A stretch of DNA of 8,095 nucleotides from Flavobacteriaceae bacterium (lineage in GTDB: Bacteria > Bacteroidota > Bacteroidia > Flavobacteriales > Flavobacteriaceae), in the NCBI GenBank assembly GCA_030613745.1, contig JAUWLK010000117.1:1-8095 (forward strand), in the 5' to 3' direction. A program made the position numbers and the translations under genes. Position 1 is the stretch's first letter, and the number at the start of each line of letters is the position of its first letter. The notes beneath the pieces were generated by a model. It was not told the DNA's origin. It saw only the letters and a list, made by a program, of their open reading frames with translations, and searched no databases. This document shows positions 1 to 7,027 of this stretch, piece after piece.

Positions 1-1926
1 AAAATAATAGGAATAGATTTAGGTACAACCAACTCATGTGTATCTGTAATGGAAGGTAATGAGCCGGTAGTAATACCTAATGCTGAAGGTAAAAGAACTA
101 CACCTTCAATTGTTGCCTTTGTAGAAGGTGGTGAAAGAAAAGTTGGTGACCCTGCAAAGCGTCAGGCTGTTACAAATCCAACAAAAACGATATATTCTAT
201 CAAAAGATTTATGGGAAATAAATTTTCTGAATCTAAATTGGAAGCAGATAGAGTTCCTTATAAAGTTGTAAAAGGTGATAATGATACACCAAGAGTTGAT
301 ATTGACGGGAAATTATATACTCCTCAAGAGATTTCGGCAATGATCTTACAAAAAATGAAAAAAACTGCCGAAGATTATTTAGGAACTGATGTAAAAGAAG
401 CAGTTGTAACTGTTCCTGCATATTTTAATGATGCACAGCGTCAGGCTACAAAAGAAGCTGCAGAAATTGCCGGTTTAAAAGTGAGTCGAATAATCAATGA
501 GCCAACTGCTGCGGCATTAGCTTATGGATTAGATAAATCTGGTCATGATAAAAAAATTGCTGTTTACGATTTAGGTGGAGGTACTTTTGATATCTCAATA
601 TTAGAAATTGGTGATGGTGTTTTTGAAGTACTTTCAACAAATGGTGATACTCACTTGGGAGGTGATGATTTTGATCAAGTTATTATTGATTGGTTAGCTG
701 AAGAATTTAAAAAAGAAGAAGATATTGATTTACGTAAAGACCCTATGGCTTTACAAAGATTAAAAGAAGCTTCTGAAAAAGCTAAAATTGAATTGTCATC
801 AAGTTCGCAAACTGAAATTAATTTACCATATGTTACTGCTACTGCTTCAGGACCTAAACACCTGGTAAAAACTTTAACTAGAGCTCATTTTGAAAAATTA
901 GCAGATACTTTGATCAAAAGATCAATGTCACCTGTTAGTAAAGCTTTAAAAGATGCAGATTTAAGTACTTCTGATATTGATGAAATTATTTTGGTAGGTG
1001 GTTCAACACGTATGCCTAGAATTCAAGAAGAGGTTGAAAAATTCTTTGGAAAAAAACCTTCAAAAGGAGTAAACCCTGATGAAGTAGTAGCTGTTGGTGC
1101 TGCTATCCAAGGAGGTGTTTTAACCGGAGATGTAAAAGATGTATTGTTGTTAGATGTTACACCACTTTCATTAGGTATTGAAACTATGGGTAATGTAATG
1201 ACAAAACTGATTGAGGCAAATACAACGATTCCAACTAAAAAATCGCAAGTATTCTCAACAGCTGCTGAAAATCAACCATCAGTTGAAATTCATGTGTTGC
1301 AAGGTGAGCGTGCAATGTCTGCTGATAATAAAACAATTGGTAGATTTCATTTAGATGGAATTCCACCTGCACCAAGAGGAGTTCCTCAAATTGAAGTAAC
1401 TTTTGATATTGATGCAAACGGTATTATTCATGTACATGCAAAAGATAAAGGAACAGGTAAAGAGCACAATATTCGCATTGAAGCATCTTCAGGTTTATCA
1501 GAAGAAGATATCAAAAAAATGAAAGCTGATGCTGAAGCTAACGCTGAAGCAGATAAAAAAGCAAAAGAAACTGCTGAAAAGATCAATGGTGCAGATTCGA
1601 TGATTTTCCAAACAGAAAGTCAGTTAAAAGAATTTGGTGATAAATTATCTGATGATAAAAAAGCGCCGATTGAATCTTCATTAGAAGAATTGAAAAAAGC
1701 ACATGAATCAAAAGATCTTAGTTTAATTGATGCTGCAATGGAAAAAATCAATGCAGCTTGGAAAGAAGCTTCCGAAGAAATGTACAAAGCACAACAAGAT
1801 ACACAAGGTGCTGCTGCAGGTGCTCAACCTGGAGCTGATGCTGGTGCTGAAGGAGCAGAAGCTTCAAAAGAAGATGATGTACAAGATGTAGATTTTGAAG
1901 AAGTGAAGGAAGAAGATGAGAAGTAA
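1..1926 (+). CDS. dnaK: Molecular chaperone DnaK (Hsp70), 5' end cut by window edge
   Basis: Cytoplasmic Hsp70 chaperone. It binds exposed hydrophobic peptides in cycles of ATP binding and hydrolysis, helped by DnaJ and GrpE. Reading frame 1 is open from the first base; the visible 641 residues start at KIIGIDLGTTNS, so only about two residues (probably M-S or M-G) are missing. The ATG at 49 is internal, because the phosphate-1 loop GIDLGTTNS (visible residues 4-12) lies before it. Other Hsp70 signatures are NEPTAAALAYGL (166-177), DLGGGTFD (190-197), GGSTRMP (333-339) and the interdomain linker DVLLLD (380-385). After these come the substrate-binding beta domain, the helical lid, an Ala/Gly-rich stretch (about 603-621) and the acidic tail DVDFEEVKEEDEK. 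Length is normal for the family. dnaJ and grpE are not adjacent; a terminator follows, so this is the last gene of its transcript. The promoter is outside the window. Identity is essentially certain. Confidence 0.99.
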   Translation, partial: KIIGIDLGTTNSCVSVMEGNEPVVIPNAEGKRTTPSIVAFVEGGERKVGDPAKRQAVTNPTKTIYSIKRFMGNKFSESKLEADRVPYKVVKGDNDTPRVDIDGKLYTPQEISAMILQKMKKTAEDYLGTDVKEAVVTVPAYFNDAQRQATKEAAEIAGLKVSRIINEPTAAALAYGLDKSGHDKKIAVYDLGGGTFDISILEIGDGVFEVLSTNGDTHLGGDDFDQVIIDWLAEEFKKEEDIDLRKDPMALQRLKEASEKAKIELSSSSQTEINLPYVTATASGPKHLVKTLTRAHFEKLADTLIKRSMSPVSKALKDADLSTSDIDEIILVGGSTRMPRIQEEVEKFFGKKPSKGVNPDEVVAVGAAIQGGVLTGDVKDVLLLDVTPLSLGIETMGNVMTKLIEANTTIPTKKSQVFSTAAENQPSVEIHVLQGERAMSADNKTIGRFHLDGIPPAPRGVPQIEVTFDIDANGIIHVHAKDKGTGKEHNIRIEASSGLSEEDIKKMKADAEANAEADKKAKETAEKINGADSMIFQTESQLKEFGDKLSDDKKAPIESSLEELKKAHESKDLSLIDAAMEKINAAWKEASEEMYKAQQDTQGAAAGAQPGADAGAEGAEASKEDDVQDVDFEEVKEEDEK

Positions 1927-1928
1927 TT

Positions 1929-1948
1929 GAAACTGAAATTTCTGTTTC
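1929..1948. repeat. Near-perfect 20-bp palindrome just after dnaK stop
   Basis: Two bases after the dnaK stop lies GAAACTGAAATTTCTGTTTC. It equals its own reverse complement at 18 of 20 positions; the only mismatched pair is positions 6 and 15. As RNA it could form a short hairpin in the dnaK 3' UTR, but AT-rich DNA produces such symmetry by chance and the stem would be weak with a forced loop at its centre. The function is unknown. It could be a 3'-end processing or stabilising structure, a protein-binding site, or nothing. Confidence 0.4.
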
Positions 1949-1993
1949 CTTGAAAATTGGAACTTAGGAATTTCATTCTAGATTTAAATTATC

Positions 1994-2026
1994 AAAACCG
2001 TCAAGTTTTTCTTGACGGTTTTTTTT
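1994..2026 (+). terminator. Rho-independent terminator of dnaK
   Basis: A 12-bp perfect stem (AAAACCGTCAAG at 1994-2005 with CTTGACGGTTTT at 2011-2022) encloses a five-T loop and runs into an uninterrupted T tract ending at 2026. The A-rich left arm also mirrors the T tract, so the structure could act weakly on the opposite strand, but no minus-strand gene points at it. It starts 67 bases after the dnaK stop and should end the dnaK transcript. Confidence 0.93.
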
Positions 2027-2028
2027 AT

Positions 2029-2036
2029 TAACTTTG
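2029..2036 (+). promoter_or_regulatory. Candidate Bacteroidota -7 box for the small exported-protein gene
   Basis: TAACTTTG matches the Bacteroidota -7 consensus TAnnTTTG exactly. It begins two bases after the dnaK terminator T tract and would put the transcript start near 2043, about 40 bases before the ATG at 2084. The nearest TTG that could act as the -33 element is at 2012-2014, inside the terminator stem, and its spacing of 14 bases is shorter than usual. The position is good and the upstream element is weak. The gene needs a promoter here because the terminator cuts it off from dnaK. Confidence 0.45.
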
Positions 2037-2083
2037 TTATTAAATGTTATTGATATTATTCAATAAAAAGAAATTTAATAAAT

Positions 2084-2461
2084 ATGAAAAATTTAATTTT
2101 TAAAAGCTCCATCATTTTATCATTAGTATTATTGACCAGTTTTTCAGTAAAAGAAAGTACTTTTGGTATTAAAAAAATAATTGGAGTATGGGAATATTCT
2201 GTGCCAGATGCTCCATACCAATACCAACAAGGGGTTATAACTTTTTCTAAAAATAAAAAAGAAATATCCGGATTCTTAACGATTCAAGGTACTAAACTTA
2301 ATTTGGAAAATATTGTATCAAAAAAAAATAATATTACCTGTGATGTTTACTTGGAAGGAGAAACAATTACTTTTAATTTAATTTTTAAAAAGAAATTATT
2401 TTCTGGAAAAGTACATTACTCTCAAGGAAGTCTTGATATTACAGGGACAAAAAAAGAATAA
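2084..2461 (+). CDS. Small exported protein of unknown function (125 aa)
   Basis: Not assigned to a named family. The N-terminus is a signal peptide: K3 and K7, then a hydrophobic core at about residues 8-20 (SSIILSLVLLTSF), with no lipobox cysteine, so the product is likely periplasmic or secreted. The remaining ~100 residues start with GVWEYSVPDAPYQYQQG and then alternate polar and hydrophobic residues in short strands (VITFSK, ISGFLTI, TFNLIFK, FSGKVHYS), ending in LDITGTKKE. This suggests a small all-beta fold, perhaps a lipocalin-like half barrel; that is inference from pattern only. Short exported proteins opening with a G-W-x-Y/F segment are familiar in Bacteroidota, but I cannot name a function. 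The ATG at 2084 is chosen because it gives the full signal peptide; upstream DNA is A-rich without a Shine-Dalgarno site. It probably stands alone, between the dnaK terminator and a convergent gene 30 bp away. Confidence 0.85.
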   Translation: MKNLIFKSSIILSLVLLTSFSVKESTFGIKKIIGVWEYSVPDAPYQYQQGVITFSKNKKEISGFLTIQGTKLNLENIVSKKNNITCDVYLEGETITFNLIFKKKLFSGKVHYSQGSLDITGTKKE

Positions 2462-2491
2462 TTGTTTTGAAATACCTTTGCAATTTTAACT

Positions 2492-3112
2492 TTATTTGAT
2501 AATATAAGCTTTTTTGATATAATCTAAATCTGGATATTTTCGTTTTAGAAAAGCATTACCATATTTTTGGATGGAATCTTGGTCAGGTACATTATCTTTT
2601 GTGTTATAAAATTTATGCACAGTTTCCATTCCCTTAGTTATTTTGGCTATTACAGGAAATCCTTTAACACCGTTATAATTTATAGTATCAAGACGATGGT
2701 TATTCTTTAGGTTGATGAATATTTGTGTTGTTCGTGAGTTAACACCGTCTCTGGCAAAAGAAATAGCCATGGAATCATTACTTTGTAAAACAGGCTCGTC
2801 TAGAATTTTATACTTTTCCCAAGAATTATTTAGAATAGAGTCATTGCTAATTCCAAATTGAACAACAAATTTTGGTATAACTCTAAAAAGAGCAATATCA
2901 GTATAAAAATCATTTTTAATTAACTGGTATAATCTATCAACACCCTTTGGTGACCATTCTCGTTTTGATTCTATATCAAAATTTCCTTGGGTAGTTTCAA
3001 ATCTTGCTTTGAAATAGTCAGGAGCTTGCTTTTCAGTCCATTTTTTATTAAAAATTTTAGGGCTACAGGAAGTAATTAAAATTGCAGTTAAAAAGAATAG
3101 AATGTTTTTCAT
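2492..3112 (-). CDS. Cyclophilin-type peptidyl-prolyl cis-trans isomerase, lipoprotein
   Basis: Catalyses cis-trans isomerisation of X-Pro bonds, here in the cell envelope. The 206-residue product starts with a lipoprotein signal peptide (MKNILFFLTAILITSC) whose lipobox cysteine is C16, so it should be lipid-anchored in the inner or outer membrane. The cyclophilin core spans about 36-170. FRVIPKFVVQFG (76-87) holds the equivalents of human CypA R55, F60 and Q63 (here R77, F82, Q85), and NSRTTQIFINL (125-135) matches the second active-site strand. The histidine equivalent to CypA H126 is not evident, as in many bacterial members. The end, PDQDSIQKYGNAFLKRKYPDLDYIKKA, is the C-terminal extension of a bacterial cyclophilin subgroup. 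It lies 77 bp behind the efflux adaptor on the same strand with no clear terminator between, so it may be the last gene of that operon. The substrate is unknown. Confidence 0.9.
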   Translation of the reverse strand: MKNILFFLTAILITSCSPKIFNKKWTEKQAPDYFKARFETTQGNFDIESKREWSPKGVDRLYQLIKNDFYTDIALFRVIPKFVVQFGISNDSILNNSWEKYKILDEPVLQSNDSMAISFARDGVNSRTTQIFINLKNNHRLDTINYNGVKGFPVIAKITKGMETVHKFYNTKDNVPDQDSIQKYGNAFLKRKYPDLDYIKKAYIIK

Positions 3113-3136
3113 TATTTTAGAATTGGATTATCAACT

Positions 3137-3144
3137 CAAAAATA
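3137..3144 (-). promoter_or_regulatory. Candidate -7 box upstream of the isomerase gene
   Basis: Read on the minus strand this is TATTTTTG, an exact TAnnTTTG match, ending 24 bases before the isomerase ATG. A second exact match, TAATTTTG on the minus strand, lies at 3170-3177, and its TTG is 25 bases upstream of the first box, which is rather far for a -33 element. Such strings are common in T-rich DNA, so neither is firm. If real, the isomerase can be transcribed independently of the pump operon. Confidence 0.3.
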
Positions 3145-3189
3145 ACAAAAAAATAGTACTCATATTAGACAAAATTATTAATTCTTCCC

Positions 3190-4290
3190 TTATTCTGTTT
3201 TGATTATATTCCAAACTTTTATTTCATCATCATAAGTTAAACCATCTTTGACTTGTACATTGATACCATCGCTAACTCCAAGTGTAATATCTTTTCTTTC
3301 AAATTCTTTTTCACCGGTTTTAATTTCAACAAAAGGAGCTTTAGTTTTAGGGTCAAATTGTACTAAGGCTTCCTTTATAGATATAACACTATCAGCTCTT
3401 GCCAAAATAATAGATGCATTTGCACTTAAACCTGCTCTAATAAAAGTAGAATCTTGTTTTTTAAGCGTTCCTTTTATTTCAAATTGAATAGCGCCATTTT
3501 CTAATTTACCCTTTGGAGCAATATAATCTAATACAGCGTCAAATGTTACATTTTCAAGAGCTCCAACAGTAATTTCTAAAGGAAGACCTTCTTTTATTTT
3601 ACCAACTTCTGATTCGTCAACCTTTCCTTCAAAGATCATTTTATTCACGTCGGCAAGCGTAGCTATAGTAGTTCCTTCGTTAAAAGTATTACTTTCAATT
3701 ACTTGATTACCCACTTCAACAGGCATTTCTAGCACCATACCCGATACGGTAGATCTAATCAAAGTATTGGCTGAACTGCCCAAACCTCGGGTAGAACCTG
3801 TTTTTACAATATCATAGTTTTGATTTGCCGCCTTATAAGTTTGTAAAGCCTGTTGGTATGTTACTTCAACTCTTTCAAGATCTTGTTTTGAAATCACACC
3901 TTTTTCAAATAATGACTTTTGACGATTAAAATTACGCTTTTCATCATCTAAAGCTATTTTAGCAGTTTGAATGGCATTTTTAGAATTGTTTAAAGCTGAT
4001 AGATTTGGTATAACTCTGATTTTTGCAATCAAGTCATTTGCTTTTAATATATCGCCACCTTCTACATAAATTTCTTCAATTACTCCAGAAATATTGGGTT
4101 TTATAAGCACTTCTTCTAAAGGAAGAATACTTCCGGTAGCAACCGTTTTTTTAATAATGGTTTGTTTTGATGGTTTTTCAGTTTTATAGACAACAGGATC
4201 TTCGGCATTTTTTGTGTATAAATAATACATTGCTCCTGTAAAGGTGATTACTATAAAAAGTAAAATAAAAATAGTTACTGACTTCTTCAT
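3190..4290 (-). CDS. Periplasmic adaptor (membrane fusion) protein, HlyD/MacA type
   Basis: Periplasmic adaptor that links an inner-membrane transporter to an outer-membrane channel in tripartite efflux. The 366 residues begin with a signal anchor (K2-K3, hydrophobic 5-24, then YTKNAEDP), with no lipobox. The first half of the lipoyl/barrel-sandwich domain is at about 61-91 (IKPNISGVIEEIYVEGGDIL). A helical hairpin at about 97-165 carries QKSLFEKGVISKQDLERVE, the conserved turn of this family. The second lipoyl half follows at about 178-215 (STVSGMVLEMPVEVGNQV), then a beta-barrel domain (about 216-300, DESEVGKIKEGLPLEI) and a membrane-proximal domain to the end. Its shape and its permease neighbours place it with MacA-like adaptors of ABC transporters rather than RND adaptors. 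It starts 24 bp after the permease B stop, so it is the third gene of that operon. The substrate cannot be read from the sequence. Confidence 0.94.
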   Translation of the reverse strand: MKKSVTIFILLFIVITFTGAMYYLYTKNAEDPVVYKTEKPSKQTIIKKTVATGSILPLEEVLIKPNISGVIEEIYVEGGDILKANDLIAKIRVIPNLSALNNSKNAIQTAKIALDDEKRNFNRQKSLFEKGVISKQDLERVEVTYQQALQTYKAANQNYDIVKTGSTRGLGSSANTLIRSTVSGMVLEMPVEVGNQVIESNTFNEGTTIATLADVNKMIFEGKVDESEVGKIKEGLPLEITVGALENVTFDAVLDYIAPKGKLENGAIQFEIKGTLKKQDSTFIRAGLSANASIILARADSVISIKEALVQFDPKTKAPFVEIKTGEKEFERKDITLGVSDGINVQVKDGLTYDDEIKVWNIIKTE

Positions 4291-4314
4291 TGATTGATAT
4301 TATTTTATTATTAG

Positions 4315-5574
4315 TTATTCTGTTCTAAGGGCTTCTACTGGTTTTAACTTAATGGCATTTTGAGCTGGAATTAATCCAGCCAATAAACCAGAGACTACCA
4401 AAATAGTTAATGCTATTGTAATTACTCTTAAATCAACGCTTGGATTAAGAAACATATCTATTGGACCAATTATATCGATTACGTAATTAATAACATAAAT
4501 TAATAATGCTCCGAATACAATACCCGCCATACCTGATATAATGGTTAAAAATATAGATTCAGTAAGTATTTGAGCTCTAATGTTGCCAGGAGAAGCGCCT
4601 AATGCTCTTCTAATCCCAATTTCTTTGGTGCGTTCTTTTACTACAATAAGCATAATATTACTTACTCCAATAACTCCAGATAGTAATACAAGTGTACCCA
4701 CAAAATATGCAATTACCCTTAAAGCCATAAACAAGCTTTCAACTCTGTTAAATTGTTCGTACAGGTCAAAGTGGCCAACAGCCCGTTCATCACCTGGATG
4801 AATTTTATGATTTTTTTTGACAATGTCAAAAATATCTTGTTTAATACTTGTAATTGGTGTTCCGTCCATGGCGGTAATCGCCATCCAACCTACGCGATCT
4901 CCCATGTTAAAAGCTTGCGAAAAAGAAGTAAATGGTACAAATATCTCTTTTTGTCCTTCTTCACTATCTCCTCCAGAGGATTTTTTTGTATAGGTGCCGA
5001 TTACCATAAAATTCACTCCTTGTATTTTAATATATGTTCCAATAACTGTTTCATCTTTATCGTATAAACTTTTTTTAACACCATCGCCAATTATGGCTAC
5101 TTTTCGTTTTTCATTGATATCACCATAATTAATAAACCTACCCGAGGTTATATTCATTGGATCTTGATTAATGATTTCAGGGTAATCACCATATACATTA
5201 AAAGCTCCGGTATTTAATCCTCGAACAACATTGTTGGTTCCGTTAAACCCACCCAATTGATTACGAGGTGAAATAAATCTTAGATTAGGGACATTTTGTT
5301 TAATATCCTCAACATCGCTTAAACGATAGTTATATCGTCTGCCTTTTGCCATTCCTTCATACGATTTTGAAACTGTACGAGTCCACATAAACATAGTATT
5401 GGTTGCAATATCACCAAAATCTTGTCTTATTCCATTTTCAAGACCTTTTCCTGCTGCCAATAACAAGATTAGAATAAAAATACCCCAAAAAACTCCAAAA
5501 GCAGTCAATAGTGTTCTAAACCAATTAGTGGTTAAAACTTCTAATATTTCGTTCCAACGGTCTCTGTTAAACAT
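4315..5574 (-). CDS. ABC transporter permease B, FtsX/MacB type, without fused ATPase
   Basis: Inner-membrane subunit of a MacB-like (type VII) ABC transporter, which transmits ATP-driven motion to the periplasm rather than moving substrate through the bilayer. The 419 residues show the expected order: a short cytoplasmic helix (RDRWNEILEVLTTNWFRTLLT), TM1 at about 22-43, a large periplasmic MacB_PCD domain (about 45-280, including ATNTMFMWTRTVSKSYEGM), TM2 at about 284-312, then ERTKEIGIRRALGA (314-327), the FtsX-family motif, TM3 at about 338-368 and TM4 at about 384-404. There is no Walker A, signature or Walker B motif, unlike E. coli MacB, where the ATPase is fused. It starts three bases after the stop of permease A and is clearly its paralogue. 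It probably pairs with permease A as a heterodimer and needs a separate ATPase. Confidence 0.94.
   Translation of the reverse strand: MFNRDRWNEILEVLTTNWFRTLLTAFGVFWGIFILILLLAAGKGLENGIRQDFGDIATNTMFMWTRTVSKSYEGMAKGRRYNYRLSDVEDIKQNVPNLRFISPRNQLGGFNGTNNVVRGLNTGAFNVYGDYPEIINQDPMNITSGRFINYGDINEKRKVAIIGDGVKKSLYDKDETVIGTYIKIQGVNFMVIGTYTKKSSGGDSEEGQKEIFVPFTSFSQAFNMGDRVGWMAITAMDGTPITSIKQDIFDIVKKNHKIHPGDERAVGHFDLYEQFNRVESLFMALRVIAYFVGTLVLLSGVIGVSNIMLIVVKERTKEIGIRRALGASPGNIRAQILTESIFLTIISGMAGIVFGALLIYVINYVIDIIGPIDMFLNPSVDLRVITIALTILVVSGLLAGLIPAQNAIKLKPVEALRTE
4595..4670 (-). repeat. Paralogous coding segment, copy in permease B
   Basis: This 76-bp stretch matches 5846-5921 in permease A with about 10 mismatches and no gap, including a 23-base identical run (4616-4638). 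It encodes the end of TM2 and the ERTKEIG motif. The similarity is best explained by duplication and strong protein constraint, not by a mobile repeat. Confidence 0.75.
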
Positions 5575-5577
5575 AAT

Positions 5578-6825
5578 TTATTCGTCTCTTAAGGCTTCAA
5601 TTGGGAGAATGCTTGCTGCACGCCATGCTGGGAAAAATCCAGCAAGTGCTCCAGCTATTATCAGTATAAATACCATAGATATTGCGATTGAAAAATTCAC
5701 TGATGGGTTTACTACATAATCAACTTCCACATTTGGCCCAACAATCTCAAGTAGTCCCATACTAAAGATCAATCCTCCAAAACCAGATATGGCAGTTACA
5801 AAAATTGATTCGCGCATAATCATAGCCACGATTGACCAAGGTTTTGCACCTAAGGCCTTTCTAATTCCAATTTCTTTGGTGCGTTCTTTAACTACAATGA
5901 GCATAATGTTGCTAACTCCAACTACACCGGCAATAATAGTACAAATACCCACAAACCAGAAAAAGAGTGCTATGTTATCAGTAAGTGTATAAAAACGTTT
6001 GGCTTCATTAAGCATATTGTGAACGTTTATAGCACTCATATCATCTGAAGCAACCGAATGTTTTCGTTGTAAATATTGTTTGATATCTGCTGTAAACTTT
6101 GTAGAAACTTCAAGGGCTTTTTCAAAACTTTCTTCAGGCTTTAGCGTAAAACCCATATTTGCAATTTTATTAGATCCGTTAAAAACATTTTGAGCCGTAG
6201 TAATTGGAATAAATACACGGTTTTCTTCACGCTCACCACCTTCATCACTATAAATACCAATAATTTTAAAATTAATACCTGATATCTGAAGGTATTCATC
6301 AAGAGGATTATCAACTTTATTAAGAAGTTCTCGTTTAATTTTATTGCTCACGACCACAACCTTATTATTAGTTTCTAAGTCGGTATAATTAATATAACGA
6401 CCCGATAGCATTTTTTGGTTTTCTATTTGCTGATAATCTGGATTTATTCCTTGAATCGAGTAGGCACCAGATTCTTGTTTATAGTTAATAGTTGCGCCAC
6501 GTACTCTAAACAAACTAGACCTAAATTCCAATTGATTATTAAAAACCGAATTGATATAATCATAATTAGAATTCTGCATTTGGATACTCCTTCCCGGGTT
6601 TAAACCTTTATGCTTTTTTGTAGTAACCTGTGTCCATACCCAAATACGATTGGTGGCATCAGCTTCAAATTCTTTACGGATCCCGTTTTGAAAACCTTGT
6701 CCAAATCCTAATAAAATAACCAAAATAAATATACCCGAAGCTACCGAAAGCCCGGTAAGGAAAGTCCGCAATTTATTTTTGCGTATGGTCTCAAATATCT
6801 CTTGCCAGCGATCAAGATCGAACAT
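5578..6825 (-). CDS. ABC transporter permease A, FtsX/MacB type, without fused ATPase
   Basis: First gene of the transport operon and paralogue of permease B, with the same architecture in 415 residues. It has a cytoplasmic helix (MFDLDRWQEIFETIRKNKLRT), TM1 at about 22-43, a MacB_PCD periplasmic domain (about 45-280; note ADATNRIWVWTQVTTKKHKG, aligning with the ATNTMFMWTRTVSK segment of permease B), TM2 at about 284-312, TM3 at about 338-362 and TM4 at about 378-399, ending in PIEALRDE. Residues 303-322, through ERTKEIGIR, are identical in sequence and position in both permeases. No nucleotide-binding motifs are present. The ATG at 6825 is supported by the aligned N-termini (MFDLDRW against MFNRDRW). 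Upstream DNA is AT-rich with no strong Shine-Dalgarno site. The function is export or envelope mechanotransmission; the substrate is unknown. Confidence 0.94.
   Translation of the reverse strand: MFDLDRWQEIFETIRKNKLRTFLTGLSVASGIFILVILLGFGQGFQNGIRKEFEADATNRIWVWTQVTTKKHKGLNPGRSIQMQNSNYDYINSVFNNQLEFRSSLFRVRGATINYKQESGAYSIQGINPDYQQIENQKMLSGRYINYTDLETNNKVVVVSNKIKRELLNKVDNPLDEYLQISGINFKIIGIYSDEGGEREENRVFIPITTAQNVFNGSNKIANMGFTLKPEESFEKALEVSTKFTADIKQYLQRKHSVASDDMSAINVHNMLNEAKRFYTLTDNIALFFWFVGICTIIAGVVGVSNIMLIVVKERTKEIGIRKALGAKPWSIVAMIMRESIFVTAISGFGGLIFSMGLLEIVGPNVEVDYVVNPSVNFSIAISMVFILIIAGALAGFFPAWRAASILPIEALRDE
5846..5921 (-). repeat. Paralogous coding segment, copy in permease A
   Basis: Partner of the segment in permease B at 4595-4670, offset by 1251 bases (417 codons, so the same frame). 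The 23-base identical run is at 5867-5889. Such a run in tandem genes could allow recombination that fuses or deletes the pair. Confidence 0.75.
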
Positions 6826-7027
6826 TAGAAGTTTTTTTTTGATTAAAATTAGTAGATATAAACTACTTTTTTAATAGACGCTGAAAATGTATGGTTTGTT
6901 ACAGTAAAAAGTAAAATAAATGCAGTTCATTTAAATTTTAGAACTTTTGTAGCTCAATAAAAATTACTACATTTAAAAAAGTATCTCACTTAAAAAAGCA
7001 TACACGAATATAATAAGTAATAAATCA
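6826..7027. other. Divergent intergenic region between pump operon and propeller gene
   Basis: These 202 bp should hold the promoters of two divergent transcripts, but no exact TAnnTTTG box was found on either strand. The best near-matches are AACTTTTG at 6942-6949 (+) and TAATTTTA on the minus strand at 6844-6851, each with one mismatch. Small repeats are visible: an inverted pair AGTAG/CTACT (6851-6855 and 6863-6867) close to the permease start, an inverted pair TGTAG/CTACA (6948-6952 and 6967-6971), and a direct repeat TTAAAAAAG at 6973-6981 and 6990-6998, 17 bases apart. Any of these could be operator sites or chance in AT-rich DNA. No small gene or RNA is supported here. Confidence 0.5.

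Noticed and set aside
233..421. Minus-strand open frame inside dnaK
   Set aside because: It lies fully within dnaK, is low-complexity (Leu/Gln-rich) and has no recognisable domain. The minus-strand frame at 1235-1417 is rejected for the same reason.
1801..1870. Ala/Gly-rich repetitive stretch near the dnaK 3' end as a possible tandem repeat or insertion
   Set aside because: Low-complexity Ala/Gly segments before the acidic tail are normal in bacterial DnaK, and there is no regular repeat unit.
49..1926. ATG at 49 as the dnaK start
   Set aside because: The frame is open from base 1 and the essential N-terminal loop GIDLGTTNS lies before this ATG, so the true start is just outside the window.
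3248..3487. Plus-strand open frame opposite the adaptor gene
   Set aside because: It is fully antisense to a complete adaptor protein and has no family features.
4580..5067. Two overlapping plus-strand open frames (4580-4801 and 4753-5067) opposite permease B
   Set aside because: They are antisense to a well-supported permease. The first recurs at the matching place in permease A (5789-5992) because the two genes are paralogues, which shows it is a shadow of the ERTKEIG region.
5399..5719. Plus-strand open frame across the permease A/B junction
   Set aside because: It is antisense to both permease genes, has no signal or domain, and its composition is that of reverse-read membrane-protein codons.
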